Source: a bacterium | GTDB taxonomy: Bacteria; Planctomycetota; Phycisphaerae; Phycisphaerales; SM1A02 | Assembly (NCBI GenBank): GCA_029977865.1 | Contig: JAPOKA010000009.1 | Span: 1-60,437 of the forward strand | Direction: 5' to 3' | Length of the DNA: 60,437 nucleotides | Program-made: the position numbers and the translations under genes | Shown: piece by piece, positions 7,565 to 16,030 of the stretch | Position numbering within the stretch: the first letter of the stretch is position 1 | How the letters are laid out: each line of letters begins with the position of its first letter | The notes under the pieces: model-generated | Seen by the model: only the letters and a program-made list of their open reading frames with translations | What the model was told of the DNA's origin: nothing | Databases searched by the model: none

Positions 7565-9013
7565 ATGTCGAACTCGACTCTCATTCGCGGGGGCACCGTG
7601 GTCACGGCCGAGCGCGAGCACCGCGCCGACGTGCTCGTCCACGGCGAGACCATCGCCGCGGTCGGCGAAGGCCTCGAGGCGCCCGCTGGCGCCACCGTGA
7701 TCGATGCGGGCGGCGCCTTCGTCATGCCCGGCGGCGTCGACCCCCACACCCACATGGAGATGCCCTTCATGGGCACGGTGTCGGCGGACGACTTCGCGAG
7801 CGGTCCGGCGGCGGCGGCCTCGGGCGGCACCACCACCATCGTCGACTTCGTCATCCCGTCGCCGCAGGAGAGCCTGCTTGCGGCGCTCGACACCTGGCGA
7901 GGCCGGGCCGCCAAGGCGACCTCGGACTACTCCTTCCACATGGCGATCACCTGGTGGAGCGATCAGGTCTCGCGCGAGATGGCCGAGGTGGTGAAGCAGG
8001 GGGTCACCAGCTTCAAGTACTACATGGCCTACAAGGGCGCGATCATGGTCGACGACGGTGTGCTCGTCGAGAGCTTCCAGCGGGTCCGCGATCTCGGCGG
8101 CCTCTGCCTGGTGCACGCCGAGCACGGCGAACTCGTCGCCCACCTGCAGGACTCGATCTTCGCCGCGGGCATCACCGGTCCCGAGGGCCATCCGCTCTCG
8201 CGGCCGCCGGCGGTCGAGGGAGAGGCGAGCCATCGGGCCCTGCGGCTCGCGGAGGTGCTCGGGGCGCCGCTGTACGTGGTACACACCTCCTGCCGCGACG
8301 CGATGGAGCCGATTGGCCGCGCCCGCGCCGCAGGCCAGCGATGCTTCGGCGAGTCGCTCATCCAGCATCTCGTGGTCGACGACTCGGTCTACCGCAACAC
8401 CGACTGGAACCAGGCCGCCCATCACGTCATGAGTCCGCCGTTCCGGCCCAACGGACACCAGGAGGCGCTTTGGCAGGGGATCGCCGACGGCACCATCTCC
8501 GTCGTCGCCACCGACCACTGCGTCTTCAACACCGAGCAGAAGCGCAAGGGCTTCGGCGACTTTCGCAAGATCCCCAACGGCACCGGTGGCCTCGAGGACC
8601 GCATGAGCGTGCTCTGGCACCTCGGGGTCGGCGGCGGTCGCCTCACTCCCTGCGAGTTCGTGGCGCTCACCAGCACCAACGCGGCGCGGATCTTCAACCT
8701 CGCGCCGCGGAAGGGCCTCATCGCCCCGGGCTCCGACGCCGATCTGGTGGTGTGGGATCCGGGCAAGAGCCGCACTATCTCGGCGAAGTCCCAGCGCTCC
8801 CGCGGCGACTTCAACGTCTTCGAGGGCATGACCGTGGTCGGCAATGCCGCGGTCACCCTGAGCCGCGGCAGCGTGATCTGGCAGAACGACACACTGCAGG
8901 CAGAACCGGGCCGCGGACGCTTCGTGCCGCGTGCGCCGTTCGCCGACTACGCCCGCGCCGGACAGCGTCGCTTCGACGCTGCCAAGCCCACCGCGGTGAA
9001 GCGAGGAGGTTGA
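7565..9013 (+). CDS. hydA: Dihydropyrimidinase (D-hydantoinase)
   Basis: Zinc-dependent cyclic amidohydrolase (482 aa) that opens dihydrouracil or dihydrothymine to the N-carbamoyl-beta-amino acid. The metal centre is readable: DPHTHMEMPF with H61 and H63, the carbamylated Lys K151 in SFKYYMAYKG, further His residues in VHAEHGE and VHTSC, and the Asp in VVATDHCVFN. The length and the C-terminal NAARIFNLAPRKG segment are standard for the family. It sits between the beta-ureidopropionase and the semialdehyde dehydrogenase, with only 2 bases before the ATG of the latter. Hydantoinase and dihydropyrimidinase cannot be told apart by sequence alone, but the context favours the second. Confidence 0.94.
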   Translation: MSNSTLIRGGTVVTAEREHRADVLVHGETIAAVGEGLEAPAGATVIDAGGAFVMPGGVDPHTHMEMPFMGTVSADDFASGPAAAASGGTTTIVDFVIPSPQESLLAALDTWRGRAAKATSDYSFHMAITWWSDQVSREMAEVVKQGVTSFKYYMAYKGAIMVDDGVLVESFQRVRDLGGLCLVHAEHGELVAHLQDSIFAAGITGPEGHPLSRPPAVEGEASHRALRLAEVLGAPLYVVHTSCRDAMEPIGRARAAGQRCFGESLIQHLVVDDSVYRNTDWNQAAHHVMSPPFRPNGHQEALWQGIADGTISVVATDHCVFNTEQKRKGFGDFRKIPNGTGGLEDRMSVLWHLGVGGGRLTPCEFVALTSTNAARIFNLAPRKGLIAPGSDADLVVWDPGKSRTISAKSQRSRGDFNVFEGMTVVGNAAVTLSRGSVIWQNDTLQAEPGRGRFVPRAPFADYARAGQRRFDAAKPTAVKRGG

Positions 9014-9015
9014 GC

Positions 9016-10533
9016 ATGATCACCAAGGACGCGGGCGCGACCCGCATCGGTTCGTTCAGCGGCAGCAGCGACGCCTTCGCCGGCTTCGCGGATGCCCGTC
9101 ACTGGATCGGCGGAAGCTGGCACGATCCGATCTCCTCGCGCGAAGTGGCAGAGGTCCTCAACCCGCGCTTCGGGCGGGCGATCGCGAGGGTCCACCACGG
9201 CGGTGCCGACGACGTCGAGGCCGCGGTGCAGGCGGCAACGCCGGCGGCGAGGTCGTGGGGCGAGTGGCCGGTGCGCGAGCGAGCGCAGGTCCTCTACCGG
9301 TTGCGCGAGCTGATGGTCGCGCGGATCGACGAGCTCTCGTGGCTCGTCTCGCACGAGAACGGCAAGATCTTTCCCGAGGCGAAGGCCGAGGTCGAGAAGG
9401 CGATCGAGTGTCTCGAGTACGGATGCTCGCTGCCCAACCTCGCCGCGGGCAACCAACTCGAAGTGAGCCGCGGCGTCGCCTGCGAAGTGGTCTATGAACC
9501 GCTCGGCGTGGTCGCAGGAGTGACGCCGTTCAACTTCCCGCTGATGGTGCCGATGTGGATGCTGCCGCAGGCGCTCGTCGGCGGCAACGCCTTCATCCTC
9601 AAGCCCAGCGAACGGGTGCCGCTCTCCTCGCTTCGCCTCGCGGAGATGCTCGAGGAGGCGGGGCTTCCCAGCGGGGTGTTCAACGTGGTGCAGGGCGGAC
9701 GCCCGGTGGTCGAGGCGCTCTGCGACCATCCGGGGATCAAGGCGGTCGGCTTCGTGGGCAGCACCGCGGTGGCGAAGCAGGTCTACGCGCGATCGTCGAG
9801 CCACGGCAAGCGGGCCCTCTGCCTCGGTGGCGCCAAGAACCACCTCATCGTGGTGCCGGATGCGGATCTCGAGCTCACCGCCGAGAACGTGGTCGCCTCC
9901 TTCACCGGCTGCGCCGGGCAGCGCTGCATGGCCGCGAGCGTGCTGCTTGCCGTCGGCGATGTCGATCACATCCTCGAAGCGATCCGGGCGCGAGCCGCGA
10001 AGATCGTGGTCGGCAAGGACCTCGGTCCGGTGACCACCGCGGCGGCGCGGGCGCGAATCGTCGGCTACATCGACGGGGCCGAGCGCGACGGAGTGAAGGT
10101 CTCGGTCGACGGGCGCAGCGCGTCCGCCGAAGCCGGCGGATTCTGGGTGGGGCCGACCATTCTCGAAGGCTGCGAGCCGAGCATGAAGGCCGCCTGCGAC
10201 GAGATCTTCGGTCCGGTGCTCAGCGTGATCCGCGTGCCCACCCTCGATCGCGCGCTCGAGATCGAGAACGCGAACCCCTACGGCAACGCGAGCAGCGTCT
10301 ACACCTCGAGCGGCGACATCGCCCGCCGGGTCATGGAGCGGGTCGACGCGGGCATGTGCGGCGTCAACATCGGCGTGCCGGTGCCTCGCGAGCCCTTCGG
10401 GTTCGGGGGCTGGAACGATTCGTGCTTCGGTCACGGCAACATCACCGGATGGGATGGATACCGCTTCTGGACGCGGCAGCGCAAGATCACCAGCAAGTGG
10501 GCGCTGCAGCGAGACCAGACCTGGATGAGTTGA
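9016..10533 (+). CDS. mmsA: CoA-acylating (methyl)malonate-semialdehyde dehydrogenase
   Basis: Aldehyde dehydrogenase superfamily (505 aa) that oxidatively decarboxylates malonate or methylmalonate semialdehyde to acetyl-CoA or propionyl-CoA. Family signs are GVTPFNFPLMVPMWM (residues about 171-185), GFVGSTAVAKQVY, and the catalytic Cys at about 304 in AGQRCMA, a motif of the CoA-dependent MmsA/IolA branch. The C-terminus FWTRQRKITSKW is also typical. The ATG at 9016 has a GAGGAGG ribosome site 6 bases upstream. The next gene starts 1 base after the stop. It is the last step for beta-alanine or beta-aminoisobutyrate carbon here. Confidence 0.93.
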   Translation: MITKDAGATRIGSFSGSSDAFAGFADARHWIGGSWHDPISSREVAEVLNPRFGRAIARVHHGGADDVEAAVQAATPAARSWGEWPVRERAQVLYRLRELMVARIDELSWLVSHENGKIFPEAKAEVEKAIECLEYGCSLPNLAAGNQLEVSRGVACEVVYEPLGVVAGVTPFNFPLMVPMWMLPQALVGGNAFILKPSERVPLSSLRLAEMLEEAGLPSGVFNVVQGGRPVVEALCDHPGIKAVGFVGSTAVAKQVYARSSSHGKRALCLGGAKNHLIVVPDADLELTAENVVASFTGCAGQRCMAASVLLAVGDVDHILEAIRARAAKIVVGKDLGPVTTAAARARIVGYIDGAERDGVKVSVDGRSASAEAGGFWVGPTILEGCEPSMKAACDEIFGPVLSVIRVPTLDRALEIENANPYGNASSVYTSSGDIARRVMERVDAGMCGVNIGVPVPREPFGFGGWNDSCFGHGNITGWDGYRFWTRQRKITSKWALQRDQTWMS

Positions 10534-10534
10534 C

Positions 10535-12001
10535 GTGACTGCGATCCGCCGCACCGTGCCAGCGCAAACGGCCGAGGGGCCGTCGCGGTGGAGCGGCGAA
10601 GGCGTCGCGCTGCGAGCGATTCGAGTCGCCTCGCTGGCGCTCCTGGGTAGCCTCTCGAACGCTGCGATCGTCGACGCTGCGGAGCCGCCCGCTGCTGCCG
10701 CCGGATCCGATCGCCTTCTGGTGATCGCACCGGAGTCCTTTCGCGAAGCCCTCGCGGAGTTTCTCGACGAGCGCCCGCGGCAACTCGGCGAGCCGGTCGA
10801 GTTTCTTTCCCTCGAAGCGGTGCTCGCCGACGACGGCGAGTCTGCGGACCACCCCGAGCGAATCAAGCGAGAACTCCATCGCCGCTGGAAGGCCGGCGGG
10901 CTGACCGCGGTGCTGCTCGTGGGCGACGCCGACATCATGCCGGTGCGGTTCATGATGCTCGATCGAGGAACCGCTCCGGCCTTCGACACCGCCTTCTATC
11001 CGAGCGATCTCTACTACGCCGACCTTGCCCGCGACGACGGTTCCTTCGACGACTGGAACGCCTCCCGCGACGGCGCCCACGCGGGCTACTTCGGCGAAGT
11101 GCACGGGGAGACCCGCAAGTCCGATCCCATCAACTTCGATCGCATCTCCTACCGGCCCGAGATCGCGGTGGGCCGCTGGCCGGTCTCGACGCCGGAGGCG
11201 GCGAAGGCTGTGGCGTCGAAGACGCTTCGCCATCAGGACGCGGTCGCGGCGGCGGCAGCGGGAGTGCCGTCGGTCTGCTTCATCTTCAGCGGAGGCTGGA
11301 TCGACAACGCGGCGCAGGCGCGACGGCTGCTGCGGACCCTCCGCGAGGGCGAGCGCTGGGCGATCGAGTCGCACGCCTACTTCACACCGGACCGTCCGGC
11401 CAATCGCGAGGCGGCCGGGCACGTCTTCGCGGCGGAGCCTGCCGCGGTCTTCCACACCGGCCACGGTCAGCCGTGGGGCTGGGAGGGTTGCCTCGATCGC
11501 GGTGTGCTCGCCGCGGCGCCGGCGACCGATCGACCACCGCTGCTCTTCTCGATCGGTTGTTCGACCGCGGTGGTCTGCACCCTGCCGCCCTACGAGCCCT
11601 ACCTCGATGCGGATGGCCGCGAGCACGAGGGAACCAACGCCGGCGAGGTCTTCGACGACTTCCCGCCGGCTCCGGCGGTGCTGCAGCCGGGTCGATTCAA
11701 CGCCGGAAGCCTCTCGGAAGAGGCGCTCCGCCGGCCCGACGGTGGAGCGATCGCGGTGATCGGTTGCGTGACCGGCAGCCAGCCTTGCGCCCACACCCTG
11801 CTCGATGCCTTCGTCGAGGCGATGCATCGCGAGCCGTCGGAGTCGGCGGGCCGCTGGTGGAGCGAGGCTCTCGGCGAGTACGTCCGTCGCGAGAAGCTGA
11901 TGGATCTCGTTCCGACCGAGAGCTGGTACCCGCCGAGCATCTTCTTCCAAGGCATGAAGTTCATCTATCTCGGCGACCCGACCATTCGCCTTCGCAAGTA
12001 G
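10535..12001 (+). CDS. Secreted C25 (gingipain-like) caspase-fold protein
   Basis: A 488-residue protein resembling the catalytic domain of gingipain-family cysteine peptidases. The signs are AVLLVGDADIMPVR near 125-138, DLYYADL, PEIAVGRWPV near 208-217, a candidate His-Cys dyad at H310 (FHTGHGQPWGW) and C342 (LFSIGCSTAVV), and the closing FIYLGDPTIRLR. A hydrophobic stretch at about 33-48 could be a signal peptide, but it follows a 30-residue polar leader, so export is uncertain. The start is GTG, 1 base after the mmsA stop, and no better in-frame start is seen. A peptidase inside a pyrimidine catabolic operon is unexpected. It could be a cargo or maturation enzyme, or simply a co-transcribed passenger. 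Confidence 0.7.
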   Translation: MTAIRRTVPAQTAEGPSRWSGEGVALRAIRVASLALLGSLSNAAIVDAAEPPAAAAGSDRLLVIAPESFREALAEFLDERPRQLGEPVEFLSLEAVLADDGESADHPERIKRELHRRWKAGGLTAVLLVGDADIMPVRFMMLDRGTAPAFDTAFYPSDLYYADLARDDGSFDDWNASRDGAHAGYFGEVHGETRKSDPINFDRISYRPEIAVGRWPVSTPEAAKAVASKTLRHQDAVAAAAAGVPSVCFIFSGGWIDNAAQARRLLRTLREGERWAIESHAYFTPDRPANREAAGHVFAAEPAAVFHTGHGQPWGWEGCLDRGVLAAAPATDRPPLLFSIGCSTAVVCTLPPYEPYLDADGREHEGTNAGEVFDDFPPAPAVLQPGRFNAGSLSEEALRRPDGGAIAVIGCVTGSQPCAHTLLDAFVEAMHREPSESAGRWWSEALGEYVRREKLMDLVPTESWYPPSIFFQGMKFIYLGDPTIRLRK

Positions 12002-12047
12002 GCCCGTGCCGCTACGCTCAAGCCGGCACGGACCCAGGAGCCCGACC

Positions 12048-13388
12048 ATGACCACCGCCTCGCCGTCGATGTCCTCGAAGGAGATGATCGACGCCTGCCT
12101 CAAGCACAGCATGTTCTCGTGGAGTGCGACGGGCAAGGTCTCGCCGGTGCCGGTCGCCCGCGCCGAGGGCATCTACCTCTACAGCCCCGAAGGCAAGCGC
12201 TGGATCGACTTCAACAGCCAGCTGATGAGCGTCAACATCGGCCACGGCCATCCGCGGGTGGTGAAGGCGATCCAGGATCAGGCCGCCACGCTCGCCTACG
12301 CCTATCCCGGCATCGCCACTGAGATCCGCGCTCGGCTCTCGCTGAAACTCGCGGAGATCGTGCCCGGAAACCTCAATACCTTCTTCTACACCTTGGGCGG
12401 CGCCGAGGCCAACGAGAACGCGATCAAGGCGGCGCGGCTCTACACCGGCCGCCACAAGATCCTCGTGCGGCACCGCAGCTACCACGGCGGCACCCACGGT
12501 GCGATCACGCTCACCGGCGACCCGCGGCGCTGGCCGGTCGAGCCGGGACTCCCGGGCGTGGTTCGGGTGATGGATCCGCGGCCCTACGAGTTCAGCTTCG
12601 GATCGAACGACGCCGAGATCGTCGCCAACAATCTCAAGTACCTCGAGGAGATCATCACCTACGAGGGGCCGCAGAACATCGCGGCGATGTTCATCGAGAC
12701 CGTGACCGGCACCAACGGCATCCTGCCGCCGCCCCCGGGGTATCTCCAAGGTCTCAAGGCGCTGCTCGCGAAGCACGGCATCCTGCTCGTCTGCGACGAG
12801 GTGATGTGCGGCTTCGGCCGCACCGGCCGGCTCTTCGCCTTCGAGCACGGCGGCATCGTGCCGGACATCTGCACCATGGCCAAGGGACTCACTTCGAGCT
12901 ACCTGCCCCTTGGGGTGATGGCGCTCTCCGATCCCATCGCCAACCACTTCCGCGAGAACGTCTTCTGGGGCGGCCTCACCTACAACGCCCATCCGATGTG
13001 CCTTGCCGCGGCGCTCGCGGCGATCGAGGTGCTGCTCGACGAGGGCATGGTGGAGAACTCCGCCCGCATGGGCGAAGTGATGCGCGGGCACATGGCGCGG
13101 CTCGCCGCGAAGCATCGCTGCGTGAAGGAGCACCGCAACATCGGCCTCTTCGGGACGATCGAACTGCAGAAGAACACTCGCGGCGAGCGGCTGGTGCCCT
13201 ACGCGGGCAGTCACCCTGCGATGGCGAAGCTCGGCGGGTTTCTCAAGGAGAACGGGCTCTTCACGGTGTTGCAGTGGAACCTCCTCATGTGCAATCCGCC
13301 GCTGTCGATCGACGAGGCGCAGATGGCCGAGGCCTTCGACATCATCGATCGCGGCCTCGACCTCGTGGACGAGGTGGTGGAGTCCTGA
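12048..13388 (+). CDS. Class III aminotransferase, probably beta-alanine/beta-aminoisobutyrate transaminase
   Basis: PLP-dependent omega-aminotransferase (446 aa). The PLP Lys is K279 in TMAKGLTSSYLPLG; the Asp-containing LLVCDEVMCGFGRTG precedes it, and the substrate-side YHGGTHGAITLTGD and GGAEANENAIKAAR motifs are clear. In context it should move the amino group from beta-alanine (uracil) or beta-aminoisobutyrate (thymine) to pyruvate or 2-oxoglutarate, giving the semialdehyde used by the MmsA-type dehydrogenase. CAGGAG lies about 9 bases before the ATG at 12048. Substrate choice is inferred from neighbours; GABA or taurine:pyruvate activity is possible. Confidence 0.88.
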   Translation: MTTASPSMSSKEMIDACLKHSMFSWSATGKVSPVPVARAEGIYLYSPEGKRWIDFNSQLMSVNIGHGHPRVVKAIQDQAATLAYAYPGIATEIRARLSLKLAEIVPGNLNTFFYTLGGAEANENAIKAARLYTGRHKILVRHRSYHGGTHGAITLTGDPRRWPVEPGLPGVVRVMDPRPYEFSFGSNDAEIVANNLKYLEEIITYEGPQNIAAMFIETVTGTNGILPPPPGYLQGLKALLAKHGILLVCDEVMCGFGRTGRLFAFEHGGIVPDICTMAKGLTSSYLPLGVMALSDPIANHFRENVFWGGLTYNAHPMCLAAALAAIEVLLDEGMVENSARMGEVMRGHMARLAAKHRCVKEHRNIGLFGTIELQKNTRGERLVPYAGSHPAMAKLGGFLKENGLFTVLQWNLLMCNPPLSIDEAQMAEAFDIIDRGLDLVDEVVES

Positions 13389-13445
13389 GCGCTGGCCTCG
13401 AGTTTCGCCGCGGCGTCGGATCGAGATCGGGTCCAGGTCGCGGGC

Positions 13446-14978
13446 CTAGGCCTTCGCCCCCGAGACCCGCATGGCCGCGAGGTAGACGACTGCCGAGACG
13501 ATGAAGCCCGTGAACCACGCGTAGGGATAGAGGTCGCTCCAGATCGGGGAGACCTCCATCACCTTCACTGCGGCGAGGAATCCCGGCACGTTGGGGGCGA
13601 CGCCGACGACCAGCGCGGCCATCGCCATCCAGTTGATGCGGCCGTAGCGGCCGTCGTGCCGGTAGAGGTCGCTGACGTCGAGCTCCTTGCGGCGCAGGAA
13701 CCAGTAGTCGGCGATCATGATGCCGGCGATCGGACCCAGCAGCGCCGAGTACCCGACCAGCCACTCGAAGATGTAGGTGTCGGCGGAGGCGAGCAGACGC
13801 CAGGGCATGATGAGGATGCCGATCACGCCGGTGATCACCGCGCCGGCGCGGAAGGAGATTCTCCGCGGGGCGATGTTCGCGAAGTCGTTGGCGGGGCTCA
13901 CGATGTTGGCGGCGATGTTGGTCGAGATGGTGGCCGCGGCGACACCCACCAGGGCGATGAGGGCGACGAGCAGACGCGCCGCGTCGCCGGCGATCACCGG
14001 ACCGTCCATGCCCGGCGGCGCCGCAGCGCTGGTCACGAACGAGAGCACCTTCATGGGATCCCAGAGTTCCCCGGGATCGACGCCCTTGAGCAGCCCCTGC
14101 GCCGCGCTGGTGATCACCACCGCCATCGCACTGAAGGCGATCATCGTGGTCGGCAGTCCGAGCGCCTGTCCCCACGCCTGCTCGCGCTGGCCCTTCCCGT
14201 AGCGGGTGAAGTCGGGGATGTTGAGGCTCAAGGTCGCCCAGAACCCGATCATGCCGGTCAGCGAGGGCACGAAGACCTTCCAGAAGGCTCCGAACGAGTC
14301 GAACTTGCTCGAGTCGTGGAAGGTGGGGCCGAAGTCGCCGGCTCGCATCACCAGCCAGACCAGGAGCCAGAGCGCCAGCACCATCAGCAGCGGGGCCGCC
14401 CAGTTCTCGAAGTGCTTGAGGGCGTTCATGCCCACGAGAATGATGCCGATGTTGACGAGCCAGAAGAAGCCGAAGCAGATGGCGCTCGGCACGCTCAGGC
14501 CCATCACCGAGGCGTCGCCGCCGAGCGTCGCGAACGCGGGCCACACCGCGACCAGGAAGACCCGCATCGCCTCGCCGCCGAGGTAGGTCTGGATGCCGAA
14601 CCAGCCGCAGGCGACGATCGCCCGCGCGATCGCCGGCACGTTGGCGCCGGTGGTGCCGAAGCTCGCGCGGGCCAGCACCGGGAAGGGGATGCCGTACTTG
14701 GTGCCGGGATGGGCATTGAGCAGGATCGGAACCAGCACGATCAGGTTGCCGAGGCCGATGGTCAGCAGCGCCTGCCACCAGTTCATGCCTTGGGCGACGA
14801 GCCCCCCCGCGAGCATGTAGGTGGGGAGGCAGTGGGCCATGCCCATCCACAGGGCCGCGAAGTTGTAGGTGGTCCAGGTCCGCTGCTCGACCGGAACCGG
14901 CGCGAGGTCGGCGCTCCAGAGCGGGCTCCAGTGGAGGTCGGGCGCAGGGCTCGCGGAGTTCGGTGCGGCGTGGCTCAT
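13446..14978 (-). CDS. NCS1-family nucleobase:cation symporter
   Basis: Inner-membrane transporter (510 aa, about 12 helices) of the NCS1 (PucI/CodB/Mhp1) family. The N-terminal signature RTWTTYNFAALWMGMAHC at about 33-50 and the sequence IPFPVLARASFGTTGANVPAI in helix 3 are diagnostic. DYWFLRRKELDVSDLYR near 425 is the usual C-terminal motif. The gene converges on the pyrimidine degradation genes, so uracil, thymine, dihydropyrimidine or hydantoin is the likely substrate. It starts 58 bases downstream of the fluoride channel gene on the same strand; co-transcription would be odd functionally. Confidence 0.92.
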   Translation of the reverse strand: MSHAAPNSASPAPDLHWSPLWSADLAPVPVEQRTWTTYNFAALWMGMAHCLPTYMLAGGLVAQGMNWWQALLTIGLGNLIVLVPILLNAHPGTKYGIPFPVLARASFGTTGANVPAIARAIVACGWFGIQTYLGGEAMRVFLVAVWPAFATLGGDASVMGLSVPSAICFGFFWLVNIGIILVGMNALKHFENWAAPLLMVLALWLLVWLVMRAGDFGPTFHDSSKFDSFGAFWKVFVPSLTGMIGFWATLSLNIPDFTRYGKGQREQAWGQALGLPTTMIAFSAMAVVITSAAQGLLKGVDPGELWDPMKVLSFVTSAAAPPGMDGPVIAGDAARLLVALIALVGVAAATISTNIAANIVSPANDFANIAPRRISFRAGAVITGVIGILIMPWRLLASADTYIFEWLVGYSALLGPIAGIMIADYWFLRRKELDVSDLYRHDGRYGRINWMAMAALVVGVAPNVPGFLAAVKVMEVSPIWSDLYPYAWFTGFIVSAVVYLAAMRVSGAKA

Positions 14979-15036
14979 GCGGGAACGATCGGCACGAACC
15001 CTTCGATTCCCGCAGCCTCGGTCCAGACGAGGCGGC

Positions 15037-15432
15037 TTACCCCGCCAGCGTCAGCCCGAGCCACGCTGCCGCCACGCCGCCGACCACGGTGAGGGCGAGG
15101 TCGATGGCGGCTCGTGCAAAGCGTCGCGCCGCGACCATTCGTTCCAGATCCACCGCCACCGTCGAGAAGGTGGTCACGGCGCCGCAGAATCCGTTGCCGA
15201 GGATCGACGCCGCGACAAGGGTGATCGAACCCGCACTCGCAAGCGCGGTGACGAGCCCGAGCACGAACGATCCGGCGACGTTGACCGTGAGGGTACCGAA
15301 GGGGAAGGCCTCGGTGTGGACGGCGATCCGATTCAGGGAGAGGTGCGCGAAGGCGCCAAGGTGGTGTCGGGTCAGGGCGCCGATGGCGCCGGTTGCGGCA
15401 ATGCCAAGAAGGGTCTCGAGAGAGGTGGTCAT
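15037..15432 (-). CDS. crcB: Fluoride channel CrcB/Fluc, first subunit
   Basis: Small four-helix membrane protein (131 aa) that exports fluoride passively. The family marks are FGTLTVNVAGSFVLG (the TM2 Asn) and LGNGFCGAVTTFSTVAVD with the Phe-box and the TM3 break carrying the central Na+ site. The start is the ATG at 15432, overlapping the neighbouring crcB gene by 4 bases. Paired crcB genes usually form an obligate antiparallel heterodimer, whereas single crcB genes make homodimers. I see no fluoride riboswitch in the short upstream space. Confidence 0.92.
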   Translation of the reverse strand: MTTSLETLLGIAATGAIGALTRHHLGAFAHLSLNRIAVHTEAFPFGTLTVNVAGSFVLGLVTALASAGSITLVAASILGNGFCGAVTTFSTVAVDLERMVAARRFARAAIDLALTVVGGVAAAWLGLTLAG

Positions 15433-15971
15433 CGACCCGCCTCCGCTGCCGATGCGATCGTTCCGGAACCGCTCGGACCGAGCGGGCCACCGCCGGCGGC
15501 GAGGGCTCGCTTCACCAGCCGCGAGCCGACCGTCGCCATCGCGACCCCCGCGAGAAACGAGACGGCGAGATAGGCCGCCGCAAGACCGAGGTGCGGCCCC
15601 GCCAGCATGCTCGTGCACTCGACCGAAACGGTGGACAGGGTGGTGAAGGAACCGCAGAACCCGACGCCGACGAGCGGTCGCAGCCACGCCGGTCGGTCGC
15701 CGCGCCGTTCCGCGAACGCCAGCACGCCACCGAGCACGAGCGCCCCGAGAAGGTTGACCGAGAGCGTCGACCACGGAAACGTCGGCGCCTGTGGATCGAA
15801 TGGCACAAACTCCTGCTCGACGAGGAATCGACCGAGCGAACCCAACGCGCCGCCCACCGCGACGAGGAGGGGTTCGAATCGAGAAGCGACCGAGTGTGCG
15901 GGCGGACTCACCGCGGCGAGTCTACGGGCGAATCGAATCGCCCACTGCTCCGCGGCAAGCCGTCCGAGCAT
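15429..15971 (-). CDS. crcB: Fluoride channel CrcB/Fluc, second subunit
   Basis: Second Fluc subunit (180 aa). It carries PWSTLSVNLLGALVLGG and VGVGFCGSFTTLSTVSVE, matching those of its downstream neighbour, with which it overlaps by 4 bases. It is longer than usual because of an N-terminal extension of about 30 residues before LLVAVGGALGSLGRF, and a Gly/Ser/Ala-rich tail. The true start may be an internal codon. The two subunits are clearly diverged, which fits a heterodimeric channel. Confidence 0.88.
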   Translation of the reverse strand: MLGRLAAEQWAIRFARRLAAVSPPAHSVASRFEPLLVAVGGALGSLGRFLVEQEFVPFDPQAPTFPWSTLSVNLLGALVLGGVLAFAERRGDRPAWLRPLVGVGFCGSFTTLSTVSVECTSMLAGPHLGLAAAYLAVSFLAGVAMATVGSRLVKRALAAGGGPLGPSGSGTIASAAEAGR

Positions 15972-16030
15972 GAGACGATTCGATCACCGCCGCGGCCGCA
16001 GCGGTGGCGCTGCACGCGATTCGAATCGAC

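Noticed and set aside
5143-7914. A 923-codon minus-strand frame across preA and the ureidopropionase gene
   Set aside because: The plus-strand genes carry full catalytic motifs; the minus frame shows none.
13440-13456. GGCCTAGGCC palindrome between the aminotransferase and transporter genes
   Set aside because: It overlaps the transporter stop codon, is short, and has no T tail; not enough to call a terminator.
15972-16030. Fluoride riboswitch upstream of crcB
   Set aside because: Only about 60 bases separate the genes and I could not find the conserved core of that riboswitch; a covariance search would be decisive.
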